Assembly (NCBI GenBank): GCA_048266425.1
Contig: JBLWZN010000022.1
Location: 11,359 to 75,358 of the forward strand
Direction: 5' to 3'
Origin: Cerina sp048266425
Lineage (GTDB): Bacteria; Bacteroidota; Bacteroidia; Flavobacteriales; Flavobacteriaceae
DNA: 64,000 nt
Below the pieces are notes generated by a model. That model had not been told where the DNA came from. It did not search any database and saw only the letters and a program-made list of their open reading frames with translations. The first letter of the stretch is position 1; each line of letters begins with the position of its first letter. The position numbers and the translations under genes are program-made. This document shows positions 34,839 to 43,294 of the stretch, piece after piece.

Positions 34839-36224
34839 TTATTCCTTTTCCGTTATTTCTTTTTTGGTCTCGGTCAGTTCGTTTATTTTCCATTGTCGTT
34901 GCTTTTGGGAATTGGCCAATTGAATAGCTTTGGAAATCAATGAGTCGGCCATTTTAGTGTTGTTATCAATTAACCTTATTTTTGCCAAAAGATGGTAGCT
35001 TTCTGAAGATTTTGGATTTATAACGAGCACTTCGTTGATTAATTCTTCACTTGCCGTGGGCTGTTCTTCCAGTATCCTTCCCGCTCTGTAAATATTGAAT
35101 GTTTCAAAGGCGCTTTTATAATTAGTTTTTAGGGTTGACTCTATTTTTGAAAGTTCCTCGGGATTGTTCCGTACCATGTAAAAAGTGTTTCCGAGTGTGG
35201 TATAGGGAATATTAAAAGTGCTGCCATAGGTAGATTTTACCATTTCATAATGACTTTTTAAGCCTTCGGCAGAATCAAAATAGTCCTTGTTGACGCGCCA
35301 TTTTTTAAATATGTCTTCCAAAGCCCAACGATATGTAGGTTCGCCTACCGAATTATGGTTTTCATTGGTAAATTTTCTGAACTTAAAGTCTTCGCTTTGG
35401 GGGTAGTAGCAATATATTAAATACCCGGAAATACCTATTCCGATAAGCCCCAAAAGTATTGGAAAAAGCACCTTTTTGCGCATAAAGCCCCAACCAATGG
35501 CGAATACTATAAATAAAATAGCAATTCCGTAAACGGTGGTACTTTTTTTTAGGAAACTGGACGTTGCCGCACCAAGAAAGCTATCCACCCCCATTCCTTG
35601 CTCATTGGCAAGGGAAACATACATTTTCGTTTTATAACCCTTGTCGTTTACTTTCTGCTTGGCCACCCGGTCAATAGCATTCCCTGCCCACCATAGGGCT
35701 GGACTTATGGCAATATAGCGGTCGAATAACTTGGGATCGTTAAGTGCCGTATTCGTAACAAAAAGTCCGCCCAGGGAATGTCCCGACAGAATTTTAAAGT
35801 CGTCTGTTCTGTATTTGGAATTTACATATGGAATCAATTCCTTGGCAATAAACTCGACAACTTTATCCGCATTTCCCTTGTCTTCAACGCCTTCGAGGTT
35901 GGGCTTGCAATTTCTGCGGTAGGTATTGGTACCTTTTCCTGAAATGGCCACCAAAATCATCTCCGGGATTCGTTCACTTATGCCCCCTTCCAGCTCCAAA
36001 ATGCCGGCCACATACTGAAAATTGTAATCTCCGTCCAAAATGTAAAGGACAGGGTATTTTTGATCTGGAGTTGAATAATAACTTGGGGGTAGATAGACTG
36101 CCAATTCCCTTCCCTGGTCCAAAACCGTTGAAAAGACAGTATCGCGTATACCGATGTTGATGTCCTGGCCCAAGCAAAATGTTGTGGATGCCAGGATAAA
36201 AAAAAGAATATAAATGTGTTTCAT
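34839..36224 (-). CDS. Alpha/beta hydrolase (esterase D-like) with an inserted membrane hairpin and C-terminal TPR-like region
   Basis: A 461-residue protein with a signal peptide to about 19 and then an esterase/IroE-like hydrolase fold: YPVLYILDGDYNFQYVAG, the nucleophile elbow ILSGHSLGGLF (Ser150) and SPALWWAGN. The expected Asp is probably Asp214 and the catalytic His is His290 in ENHNSVGE. Between them, at about 229-274, two membrane helices separated by MRKK replace the usual short loop. From about 305 a helical TPR-like tail contains NEVLVINPKSSESYHLLAKI. The layout is unusual; the helices may anchor the active site at the inner membrane. Activity on a siderophore or acyl ester is only family inference. 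Confidence 0.8.
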   Translation of the reverse strand: MKHIYILFFILASTTFCLGQDINIGIRDTVFSTVLDQGRELAVYLPPSYYSTPDQKYPVLYILDGDYNFQYVAGILELEGGISERIPEMILVAISGKGTNTYRRNCKPNLEGVEDKGNADKVVEFIAKELIPYVNSKYRTDDFKILSGHSLGGLFVTNTALNDPKLFDRYIAISPALWWAGNAIDRVAKQKVNDKGYKTKMYVSLANEQGMGVDSFLGAATSSFLKKSTTVYGIAILFIVFAIGWGFMRKKVLFPILLGLIGIGISGYLIYCYYPQSEDFKFRKFTNENHNSVGEPTYRWALEDIFKKWRVNKDYFDSAEGLKSHYEMVKSTYGSTFNIPYTTLGNTFYMVRNNPEELSKIESTLKTNYKSAFETFNIYRAGRILEEQPTASEELINEVLVINPKSSESYHLLAKIRLIDNNTKMADSLISKAIQLANSQKQRQWKINELTETKKEITEKE

Positions 36225-36277
36225 TATTCTTTATCAATATAGGTTTATGGGTTGTTTTTCATGGTAGTAACACGTAT

Positions 36278-37051
36278 TTATGTCTTTTTTGTCCCAAGTA
36301 AATACAACAGGACAATTGGTCCGGATTTTACTCTGTTAATCTCCCACTCATAGTTTTCCGTTCCATCCAAGTCTTCGGTAAGATCATTCATTTCCTTCAA
36401 GGAATAAGTCCGTAGCGAGGAAACGACACCGTCCCAAATCACACATAATGGCACGATCGGAATTAAATACGTGAAAATAATTCTCTTAATTTTAAATGGT
36501 CGGATTAAAGGGGCTGACCAAAAAACGGACAAGGGCGAAAAAAGCATAGCCACAATACTCGTTAAACTTCTTTCTTGTGCCTCGAAAACAGCAATGGCAC
36601 CGTTTGTATCGATCACATTTTGTAAAATTTGTTGTGCTTCCATGGGTTTGAAATGGTGGAACGACAAAAATTGTGTTCTTAACCCAATTAGTTCATGGGG
36701 CACCCTTCTCGCATCGACTGATTTTTCTATAAACTCAAAATTTTCTGCCTTCTTTTTTGTTAATTTAAAGGCCGGAATGTTTGGATAAAGATCCGTTGGA
36801 ACTATTTTCAAGTTGGGAATGTCTTCTTTTAATATAGAGTTCAGCCAAATAAGCCCGCCACCTCCGCCGGAGCCAAGGTCGACGATCTGTTTGGTTCCAC
36901 TTCTTTTCAAACCTTTTTCGATTATGGGAATTACGGGTTTGTACATTTTTGTTTTATTGGACATAAACTGTAAAAAGTCAGTTATATAATTCCTTAAAAA
37001 TGTCGGAAACCATTCTTGGTCCTCAAATTCAAATAAGTGTATTCTTCCCAT
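36278..37051 (-). CDS. SAM-dependent methyltransferase-like protein with a membrane segment
   Basis: A 257-residue protein from the ATG at 37051 (MGRIHLFEFEDQEWFP); the open frame extends further upstream but without convincing sequence. The Rossmann glycine loop IVDLGSGGGGGLIWL and IVPTDLYPNIPAF indicate SAM binding, and TQFLSFHHF stands where motif II is expected. Two hydrophobic stretches (SIVAMLFSPLSVFW, FTYLIPIVPLCVIWDG) suggest membrane association. Acceptor unknown. Similar proteins in flavobacteria are usually annotated as class I methyltransferases. Confidence 0.75.
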   Translation of the reverse strand: MGRIHLFEFEDQEWFPTFLRNYITDFLQFMSNKTKMYKPVIPIIEKGLKRSGTKQIVDLGSGGGGGLIWLNSILKEDIPNLKIVPTDLYPNIPAFKLTKKKAENFEFIEKSVDARRVPHELIGLRTQFLSFHHFKPMEAQQILQNVIDTNGAIAVFEAQERSLTSIVAMLFSPLSVFWSAPLIRPFKIKRIIFTYLIPIVPLCVIWDGVVSSLRTYSLKEMNDLTEDLDGTENYEWEINRVKSGPIVLLYLLGTKKT

Positions 37052-37320
37052 TTTGAAATGAATAAGGTCATACGTGCTACCCCTAGATAAACACACAACA
37101 ACTTGTTATCCCGACCAAAGCGAAAAAAATAAGATGTTCATGTTGGGGCCTTCTAAAGGTATGATAAAGCCAAAAATTAATTTTAATCCGTGGAAATTTT
37201 AATATTTCTATATCGAGGACTTGATGGGCAGGCACGGACGCCCCGTGCACCGGAACGGGATGGGGAAGACCTTAGTCGCTCTCGCCAAAAAACGGACAAA
37301 TACGATTGTGCGTCCTTTAA

Positions 37321-37815
37321 TTATTCGGGGACTTTTGTCCGCGTCCTTATAAAAATCATGGCGATGGCTGTTGTGACAATCCCCATGACCAAGGCTCCGA
37401 TCGCTCCTTGTTTCGCGTAGTTTTGATAATTAAAATTTGCTTCTGCTTCAGCAACTGACTGGAAATAGCCCAATTCTACGGAACGTTTGATCACGTTGGG
37501 AAAATATTCGGGTGTTATGACAAATGAGGTTATCCATTGTGTCAATGGACTTATCAAGGCAATAATGAGCGACAGAATACTGCCCGTAATCAACCCTTGC
37601 TTGTAGCTCATTTTTCCATTATAATAATTTTTCTTCTTGTCTTTTAAGGCCATTACCATCATGATGATTGCAGGAATGGCAAAAAGGTTGGTTAGGTAAA
37701 GGTGATAGTCAATATATTTTCCGTGCAGTCCGGACAATTTTTCCAATAACATCCACAGCAATACAACCCCGGAAAAGATGATTGCCCATTTAAACTCGAT
37801 TTTAATATTTTTCAT
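37321..37815 (-). CDS. DUF4199 family membrane protein
   Basis: A 164-residue protein with four membrane helices, the Bacteroidota DUF4199 family. KIEFKWAIIFSGVVLLWMLLE begins the first helix and KMSYKQGLITGSILSLI is the most conserved segment. Its function is unknown. It starts 7 bp after the stop of the DUF4287/DUF5655 gene, so they are co-transcribed. Confidence 0.88.
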   Translation of the reverse strand: MKNIKIEFKWAIIFSGVVLLWMLLEKLSGLHGKYIDYHLYLTNLFAIPAIIMMVMALKDKKKNYYNGKMSYKQGLITGSILSLIIALISPLTQWITSFVITPEYFPNVIKRSVELGYFQSVAEAEANFNYQNYAKQGAIGALVMGIVTTAIAMIFIRTRTKVPE

Positions 37816-37822
37816 GGTTGTA

Positions 37823-38374
37823 CTATTTTGCGTTGTCGTAAGCGGTTCTTATCCAATTCATAATTTCCATATCAATTTCCTTAAGGTCAGAAATTTTAAT
37901 TTTATGGGAACACATTGAATTTGGTTTTTCGGCTTCCAATTTACCCGTTGGCTCCTGTCCTTTCAGGTTGATACCAATTTCAAATCTTGTTTTTGTCGCC
38001 GGCTGTAAAGTTGCAAACTGTTTCTTTCTGCGCAAGCTCACATAAGCATTTTTGGGAGCAATTTCGATGTCGTTTCCAAAGGATTTTATGTCCGTTATAA
38101 GTTTGTCATAAACAGCTTTATAGTGTTCCTTCCCTTTGTATTGAGCGGTAATTAAGTCGTCCGTGTTAGCAGCGGAGCCGGCATCGCTATCCCTTGTTTT
38201 GTGGGCAACAAGATTGGCAAAACCGTAGGTAAATGAATGTTGATCTTTAAGGAACGATATAATCTCGCCGTGTTTTGCAAAGTTCTGTTTCTTTACAATG
38301 TCGACCCATTCTTCCAAAGTTTTACCTGTTTTTTTGTGCAGGTTTTGGACCATGGTTTGTGTCATTTTATCCAT
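37823..38374 (-). CDS. DUF4287 and DUF5655 domain protein
   Basis: A 183-residue cytoplasmic protein. The N-terminal DUF4287 domain (about 1-70) has TGKTLEEWVDIVKKQNFAKH and FLKDQHSFTYGFANLVAHK. The C-terminal DUF5655 domain (about 85-183) has DIEIAPKNAYVSLRRKKQFA and an ending KISDLKEIDMEIMNWIRTAY typical of DUF5655. The combination occurs widely in soil and marine bacteria with no proven role; the fold of the second domain suggests nucleic-acid or ligand binding. Translationally close to the DUF4199 gene. Confidence 0.85.
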   Translation of the reverse strand: MDKMTQTMVQNLHKKTGKTLEEWVDIVKKQNFAKHGEIISFLKDQHSFTYGFANLVAHKTRDSDAGSAANTDDLITAQYKGKEHYKAVYDKLITDIKSFGNDIEIAPKNAYVSLRRKKQFATLQPATKTRFEIGINLKGQEPTGKLEAEKPNSMCSHKIKISDLKEIDMEIMNWIRTAYDNAK

Positions 38375-38740
38375 ATTGAATTGTTTTTATACCTTAATCC
38401 TGAACCGGACCAATGGTTTTTATTAATACAAAACATCCCATTATCCCGACCAGGGGGAATAAATGGTAAAATGCCCTTGTTTGTGCCTTTTAAAAATACA
38501 ATAAATCTTGTAATTATTTGTGAACTAGAAGGTTTTAGAGCTTAACCAGTGCTATTAAGTATGTTTTGAATCAACGATTACATGGGTTAAACACCAAAGT
38601 TGGCAATTGGTTTCTGAGGCTTCTGGAACGGTAAGATTGTTGGTCAGCATAAATTTAAAAAAGGTTTGTAACTGGATTATTCCTTCTTAATTTCATTACA
38701 TTGTAACCGGCTAAACCAATATGCACGATATGAAACGGAC
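38375..38740. other. Gene-free spacer between divergent genes
   Basis: 366 bp without a credible gene. TTATCCCGACCA occurs at about 38441 and in the gap at about 37104, possibly a short shared motif. The right end runs into the duplicated promoter module described separately. Confidence 0.55.
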
Positions 38741-38834
38741 ATAGCGGTTATATACGTTCTCAACCTGCCCGACTTGTTATTCAGGCGGTTTTTTTAATTA
38801 ATTTGTTATCGGGTAATTACAAAAATTTAAACGT
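38741..38834 (+). promoter_or_regulatory. Duplicated promoter/leader module, copy A (before the M28 peptidase)
   Basis: This sequence ends at the peptidase start codon and matches 61226-61319 (minus strand) at about 90% with no gaps, the latter abutting an unrelated gene. It contains TTG (38774-38776), 21 nt, TTAATTTG (38798-38805), close to TTG-N-TANNTTTG and identical in spacing in both copies. The GCCCGA-N8-TCAGGC imperfect hairpin overlaps the -33 region. Transcription would start near 38812. Confidence 0.7.
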
Positions 38835-40388
38835 ATGAAAATCATTTCTAAAATTTTTATTGCAGCGTTATTTTTCATTGGAAACTCGGCTATAGGCCAA
38901 ACCCTACCACGATCACTTGCTAAAATTAATACGGAAGGCTTTCAGAAATCGCAAGTTATGAACCTTATTTCTGACTTGTCGGATGTTTATGGCCCCAGAT
39001 TGACCGGAACAAACCAATATTACACAGCTGCAGAATGGGCAAAAAAAACCTTGGAAAATTGGGGAGTCGACAAGGTGTATTTTGAGAATTATTGTGATGA
39101 TTGCATGGGTTGGGAAGTGAAATCATTTAATATGGAAATGACAGAACCCGCTTATATGAAAATACAAGCCTATCCGTATGCATGGACCGAAAGCTCCAAC
39201 GGTGTGCAAACTGGGGAATTAATTTGGATAAAAGATTATTCCGATTTAGATCAGGTAAAAAAGCAATGGAGTGGAAAACTACAGGGAAAGACCATATTGA
39301 TAGGGACGGCCCCGGAACAAAATATGCTGTTCGACCCACTTTCAACGCGATTAACCGATGAACAAATACAGGCAGCTGAAAAGTCTATTGTGCCTACAGC
39401 GGATACGCCTTTGGGTCCCTCAATAGGAGATGTGGATTTAATAGGGAATTTGGATGCCATATTCGATAGTTTTATGAGAAAGGATGATGCCTTTTTTGCT
39501 TTCTTAAAAGCAGAAGGAGCTATAAGTATTTTGGGGACATCCCCTCTGTTTCCAGGGGTAATTCATCCTAGTGGGACTTATAATTTTAGGGAAGGGCATG
39601 TAAAGACGGTACCCTATTTTGCGATTTCACCAGAAAATTTCGGAAAATTGGGACGCTTGACAGAAAGGGAGGTTCATCCAAAAATTAAATTTCAATTGGA
39701 TTCTGAACTTTATTTAAATCCTAAAAACAATGTGAACATTATTGGTGAAATAACGGGTTCCGATCCAAAATTAAAAGACGAGGTGGTTATGATCGGGGCA
39801 CATTTCGATTCATGGCACTCCGCTTCTGGGGCAACGGATAATGGAGCAGGTTCTGCCGTGATGATGGAAGTTATGCGAATTATTAAAGCATCTGGCCTAA
39901 AACCGAAACGAACAATAAGAATCGCCCTTTGGGGAGGCGAAGAACAAGGATATTTGGGTTCCATGGCATATGCGGAAAATCAATTCGGAAAAGTAAAGGA
40001 AACGGCTCGGAAAAAAGAGGTGGAAAAAATTTCTGCATATATCAACATGGATAATGGTGCTGGCCAAATGCGGGGAATATATTTGCAAGGAAATGAAGCG
40101 GTAAGGCCGGTTTTTGAAGAAATGTTAGCCCCATATTCCTATTTGGATGTTAATAATCTAACCATTCAAAATACGAATTTTACAGATCACGATGTTTTCG
40201 ATTATTACAAGGTACCCGGATTTCAAATCATCCAGGATCCGTTAAACTATTCAACGGTGACGCATCACACCAATTTGGATGCTTTGGAATATGTTCCAGA
40301 ACGCGATATGATGATCAACGCAACAGTCATTGCAGCACTTGTTTATCAAATTGCAGAGAGGGACGCACGTTTGCCTAGGGAAGAATAA
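38835..40388 (+). CDS. M28 family zinc peptidase (carboxypeptidase Q-like), exported
   Basis: A 517-residue exported peptidase with a signal peptide ending SAIGQ (about residue 22). The metal site is complete: MIGAHFDSWH (His, Asp), GATDNGAGSAVM (bridging Asp), LWGGEEQGYLGS (Glu-Glu) and a late HHTNLDALEY (His). A PA-like insert lies between about 120 and 230. Such enzymes trim dipeptides or hydrolyse aminoacyl ends of exported peptides. It has a promoter module shared with the pterin dehydratase gene 22 kb away. A 109-bp gap separates it from the converging hydrolase. Confidence 0.93.
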   Translation: MKIISKIFIAALFFIGNSAIGQTLPRSLAKINTEGFQKSQVMNLISDLSDVYGPRLTGTNQYYTAAEWAKKTLENWGVDKVYFENYCDDCMGWEVKSFNMEMTEPAYMKIQAYPYAWTESSNGVQTGELIWIKDYSDLDQVKKQWSGKLQGKTILIGTAPEQNMLFDPLSTRLTDEQIQAAEKSIVPTADTPLGPSIGDVDLIGNLDAIFDSFMRKDDAFFAFLKAEGAISILGTSPLFPGVIHPSGTYNFREGHVKTVPYFAISPENFGKLGRLTEREVHPKIKFQLDSELYLNPKNNVNIIGEITGSDPKLKDEVVMIGAHFDSWHSASGATDNGAGSAVMMEVMRIIKASGLKPKRTIRIALWGGEEQGYLGSMAYAENQFGKVKETARKKEVEKISAYINMDNGAGQMRGIYLQGNEAVRPVFEEMLAPYSYLDVNNLTIQNTNFTDHDVFDYYKVPGFQIIQDPLNYSTVTHHTNLDALEYVPERDMMINATVIAALVYQIAERDARLPREE

Positions 40389-40497
40389 GGGCCAAATCCC
40401 AATGCTTACGTCAACACTTATTGCCTACAAAGTTAAAGTCACATGCTTTACAGTATTCCTATGAAGGGGCGTAGCACCAGTAGATGGTAGGGCCGCC

Positions 40498-41775
40498 TTA
40501 ATCGTTTTCAATTTTATTTAACCAATCAACTATTGAGACCAAATATTTAGGGGATAGAATTTGGAAATAAGGAAACGATTTATCTACAATGGTCATTGAG
40601 TGGGTCGTGTTATCCAATGTCAAAATTTTATATTTCTTGGATTCAGATTTTTTTATGGCCTTTTCGATTATTTTGTAGCTGTCTTTTGGAATAACACTGT
40701 CCGATAATCCTTGGATTACTAGGATGGGCTGGCTGATCTTTTTAAGATACGGAAGCCCGCTAAAATTTAATTTGTAATCTTTTTGGACATTTTCTTCGGG
40801 AATCCAAATGTATTTAAACCAATTTTGACTTTTATATTTCCTTGTAGTAGCGATTAGTTCTTTATAGCCCAAATTATTTGCTAAATAATCATATCCCGCT
40901 TTTTGAGCCTCGTAGGCAGCTTTAATATTTTCTTTGCCAATCTGGTCTATATTTGAGTTTTTCCAACTATTTAAATCACTTTCCAAAAGGGAGCCACTTG
41001 GGGAACTTACGGAAATTCCAAATTTCAACTCCGGTATTTGGTTTAATATAAAAGGTATTTTGATACCACCTTGACTACTCCCTTTTATTCCTATTTCAGA
41101 TAGGGGAATGCCACTGCTTTTTGCGAAAAAATGAATCGCGTTAATGTCGTCCGAGCATAGCTCCTCTATCGTTGCAGATTGCCAATTGCCATCAGATTTC
41201 CCCGTTCCCCGCTTGTCGTAATTAAAAACGGTATAGCCTAAGTTGGCAAAATAGGAAGCTTCGGCGTTAGTGCCGCTCCGATCGTTTCCCTGTGAGGAAG
41301 TGACAAAAAACAAACCCCGCCTTTTCGAATTTTTCGGTTCCCATAGGGTCCCGTATAATTTAAGTCCATTGGAAGTGAAACTAAAATCCTGTTTTTTAAT
41401 TATGTTCCGTTCCGTTTTATTTTCTTGAATCAGTTCGGTATCAAATGTGTTCAATAATTGCTCATTTTCATTCGAATAAATTTTTAAGTGGCCATCGAAA
41501 TTCTCATTGTTCTTACCGAATTTGTATTCGTAAGTATAATAGTCGCTAACGACATAAAATTTAAGGCTGTCATTTTTGAAAGACGTATTTTGGCAGGGGA
41601 TTTCATATGCATTCATCTCGACACTTGAAAACAAAGCGCTTATGTGGTGATCCCTTTCAACCAGGCTTATATCGTAGTCTAAAGAGGACTTTCCATATTT
41701 AAGAGCGCCGGAATAAGTTTGTGCACTTATGGACGCGGTAAAAAAGAGCATTGCTAAATTTCCGATATACCTCAT
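40498..41775 (-). CDS. Exported alpha/beta hydrolase (prolyl oligopeptidase-like)
   Basis: A 425-residue protein with a signal peptide (MRYIGNLAMLFFTASISAQ). An N-terminal beta domain to about 125 precedes the hydrolase: LYGTLWEPKNSKRRG, VFNYDKRGTGKSDG, nucleophile elbow EIGIKGSSQGGIKIPF with Ser, QPILVIQGLSDSVIP (Asp) and TLDNTTHSM (His). The family includes acyl esterases and small peptidases; a substrate cannot be assigned. Its ATG overlaps the stop of the preceding membrane-protein gene (ATGA), so the two are translationally coupled. Confidence 0.88.
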   Translation of the reverse strand: MRYIGNLAMLFFTASISAQTYSGALKYGKSSLDYDISLVERDHHISALFSSVEMNAYEIPCQNTSFKNDSLKFYVVSDYYTYEYKFGKNNENFDGHLKIYSNENEQLLNTFDTELIQENKTERNIIKKQDFSFTSNGLKLYGTLWEPKNSKRRGLFFVTSSQGNDRSGTNAEASYFANLGYTVFNYDKRGTGKSDGNWQSATIEELCSDDINAIHFFAKSSGIPLSEIGIKGSSQGGIKIPFILNQIPELKFGISVSSPSGSLLESDLNSWKNSNIDQIGKENIKAAYEAQKAGYDYLANNLGYKELIATTRKYKSQNWFKYIWIPEENVQKDYKLNFSGLPYLKKISQPILVIQGLSDSVIPKDSYKIIEKAIKKSESKKYKILTLDNTTHSMTIVDKSFPYFQILSPKYLVSIVDWLNKIEND

Positions 41776-42362
41776 TGTCTTTTCCTGTTTACAGCATTAA
41801 ATCCTAGTGAAATTAACAAAACTATGAGGGCAATGAAAACTGTGCTCGTCGAAATACTTTTTAGGATTGAAAATAAATTTGTTGTCTTTACTAAAAACGA
41901 AGGCAATTCAGGGTAGGTTTTCAACATCGCTATTATGCCGATATTCTCGAAATAATCTGCACTTCCAGCGATCACTGGAAGCAAGCATAGATAGCTGTAC
42001 GGTACGTTCAGTTTGTTCAGTTTTTTAAGAAAATAAGCTATAACCAAACAGTAGGATAAGCCGAACAGCAGGGGATAAATCATATCTACGGGTATTTGGT
42101 TGGTCAGATAGGTCCAACGACCATTTTCTCCGAGGGCAACGAATAATTCATTTACATATTTCGGGTTATATCCCAATGGCATCATATCCAACAATTTCAT
42201 TCCGTTGGCGAATTTCATTGTATTGGGAATAGTGATGGTTAACATAAAAAAGTAAACCACATTGGTCAGAATAAAAAGTCCAAGGACCTTTTTTCCTGAT
42301 AGGTTTCTTTCGATAAATTTGGTCAATCGTCTCATTTTTTCAAATGGCTGTCTACTGCTCAA
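41772..42362 (-). CDS. Membrane protein of unknown function
   Basis: A 196-residue protein with about five membrane helices; a later ATG (MRRLTK) is a possible start. An extracytoplasmic region includes MMPLGYNPKYVNELFVALGENG. Later helices are bounded by FLKKLNKLNVPYSYL and ADYFENIGI. I do not recognise the family. The 4-bp ATGA overlap with the downstream hydrolase gene suggests they act together, perhaps in export or lipid-related chemistry. Confidence 0.7.
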   Translation of the reverse strand: MSSRQPFEKMRRLTKFIERNLSGKKVLGLFILTNVVYFFMLTITIPNTMKFANGMKLLDMMPLGYNPKYVNELFVALGENGRWTYLTNQIPVDMIYPLLFGLSYCLVIAYFLKKLNKLNVPYSYLCLLPVIAGSADYFENIGIIAMLKTYPELPSFLVKTTNLFSILKSISTSTVFIALIVLLISLGFNAVNRKRQ

Positions 42363-42390
42363 AAAATATTCAGGCCGGTCACGTTCAAAC

Positions 42391-42421
42391 TCCCTCTCCC
42401 CAAAAGGGGCTGGGGAGAGAG
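42391..42421. repeat. REP-like inverted repeat
   Basis: CTCTCCCC (42394-42401) pairs with GGGGAGAG (42412-42419) around AAAAGGGGCT. The C-rich/G-rich arm layout recalls the palindromes at 9819-9995. It falls between the head-GIN gene and the membrane-protein gene. Confidence 0.6.
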
Positions 42422-42432
42422 ACTTTTAACCT

Positions 42433-43155
42433 TTAACCTTTCGAAATATCACCAGACCCCGAGGACTTGGTATCTACTTTCTGTGGATTTCCTTTGTAGC
42501 TGATATCCCCCGAACCAGATACCCGGGCAGTGATGCTTTGGTTGGCCGTTACCTCCACATCTGCCGATCCTGAAACCGATACTTCTACATTATCGGCAGC
42601 CAGTCCATAGGCATCAATATCCCCAGATCCGGATACATTTATTTTGAAATCGGTAGATTTTCCCTTGAGCTCTATATCTCCAGAACCGGACATGGCAGCA
42701 GAGACCGAATTGGCTTCTACTTCCAAAAATATATCGCCGGAACCCGAAAGGGCGGTTTCAAAATTTTCGGTTTTAATTGTGGTATGTCCCACAATATCCC
42801 CAGATCCCGAAAGACTTAAGGCGCTGATGCTTTCTACAGGTATGCGAAGGGATATCCCATTGTTGTTCGATGGACTTAGGTTTATCCCTTTTTCCACCTT
42901 AATGATCAGTTTCCCATTTTTTACCTCGGTCACAATATATTGCAAGAGGTTTTCCTCCCCGGTCAGGCTTAGTTTTCCTTCCTGGCCCGACACCAATTCC
43001 ACATCATAAGAGCCCGACATATCTATTGCATCATAATCGGAGGTGGTCCTGTTTATCGTTACCACATTGCCGTTTCCTTTTATTTTTTTGCCCCATTGGG
43101 CGTTTACACCCGCAGTTAATAAAAGTGCTAGGCCGAGTAAATGTAATTTTTTCAT
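42433..43155 (-). CDS. Head-GIN domain (DUF2807) exported protein
   Basis: A 240-residue protein with a signal peptide (LLLTAGVNAQW). The mature part is a right-handed beta-helix made of at least six repeats with the hallmark SGSGDI (for example ALSLSGSGDIVG, AMSGSGDIELKG, NVSGSGDIDAYG and RVSGSGDISYKG), typical of DUF2807. It ends TKSSGSGDISKG. It is the last gene of the sigma-factor operon starting at 45605. The family is linked to envelope adhesion or sensing, with no biochemical role proven. Confidence 0.93.
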   Translation of the reverse strand: MKKLHLLGLALLLTAGVNAQWGKKIKGNGNVVTINRTTSDYDAIDMSGSYDVELVSGQEGKLSLTGEENLLQYIVTEVKNGKLIIKVEKGINLSPSNNNGISLRIPVESISALSLSGSGDIVGHTTIKTENFETALSGSGDIFLEVEANSVSAAMSGSGDIELKGKSTDFKINVSGSGDIDAYGLAADNVEVSVSGSADVEVTANQSITARVSGSGDISYKGNPQKVDTKSSGSGDISKG

Positions 43156-43235
43156 TTTAATTGGATTTTAGGTTGATTTTTTAACTGTTTATTTTTATGG
43201 ATTTTCAACTCCTTGATTGGTCCACCTTTTTACAT

Positions 43236-43294
43236 TGAATTCTTAATTCGTATTTCTAATTTCGTAATTCGTACTTCGTACCTCGTATCTCGAG
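43236..43294. repeat. Intergenic short-word array (TTCGTAATTCGTACTTCG type)
   Basis: Imperfect 7-9 bp words ATTCTTAATTCGTATTTC, TAATTTCGTAATTCG and TACTTCGTACCTCGTATC fill most of the gap between the DUF4097-like and head-GIN genes. The pattern resembles the array at 18664-18729. Confidence 0.65.

Noticed and set aside
37190..37420. 76-codon plus-strand open frame
   Set aside because: Mostly antisense to the end of the DUF4199 gene, composition unlike a protein.
38741..38834. Integron attC site
   Set aside because: Some GTTATA-like ends are present, but the required R-prime and R-double-prime boxes and an inverted arm structure were not found, and no integron integrase is in the window.
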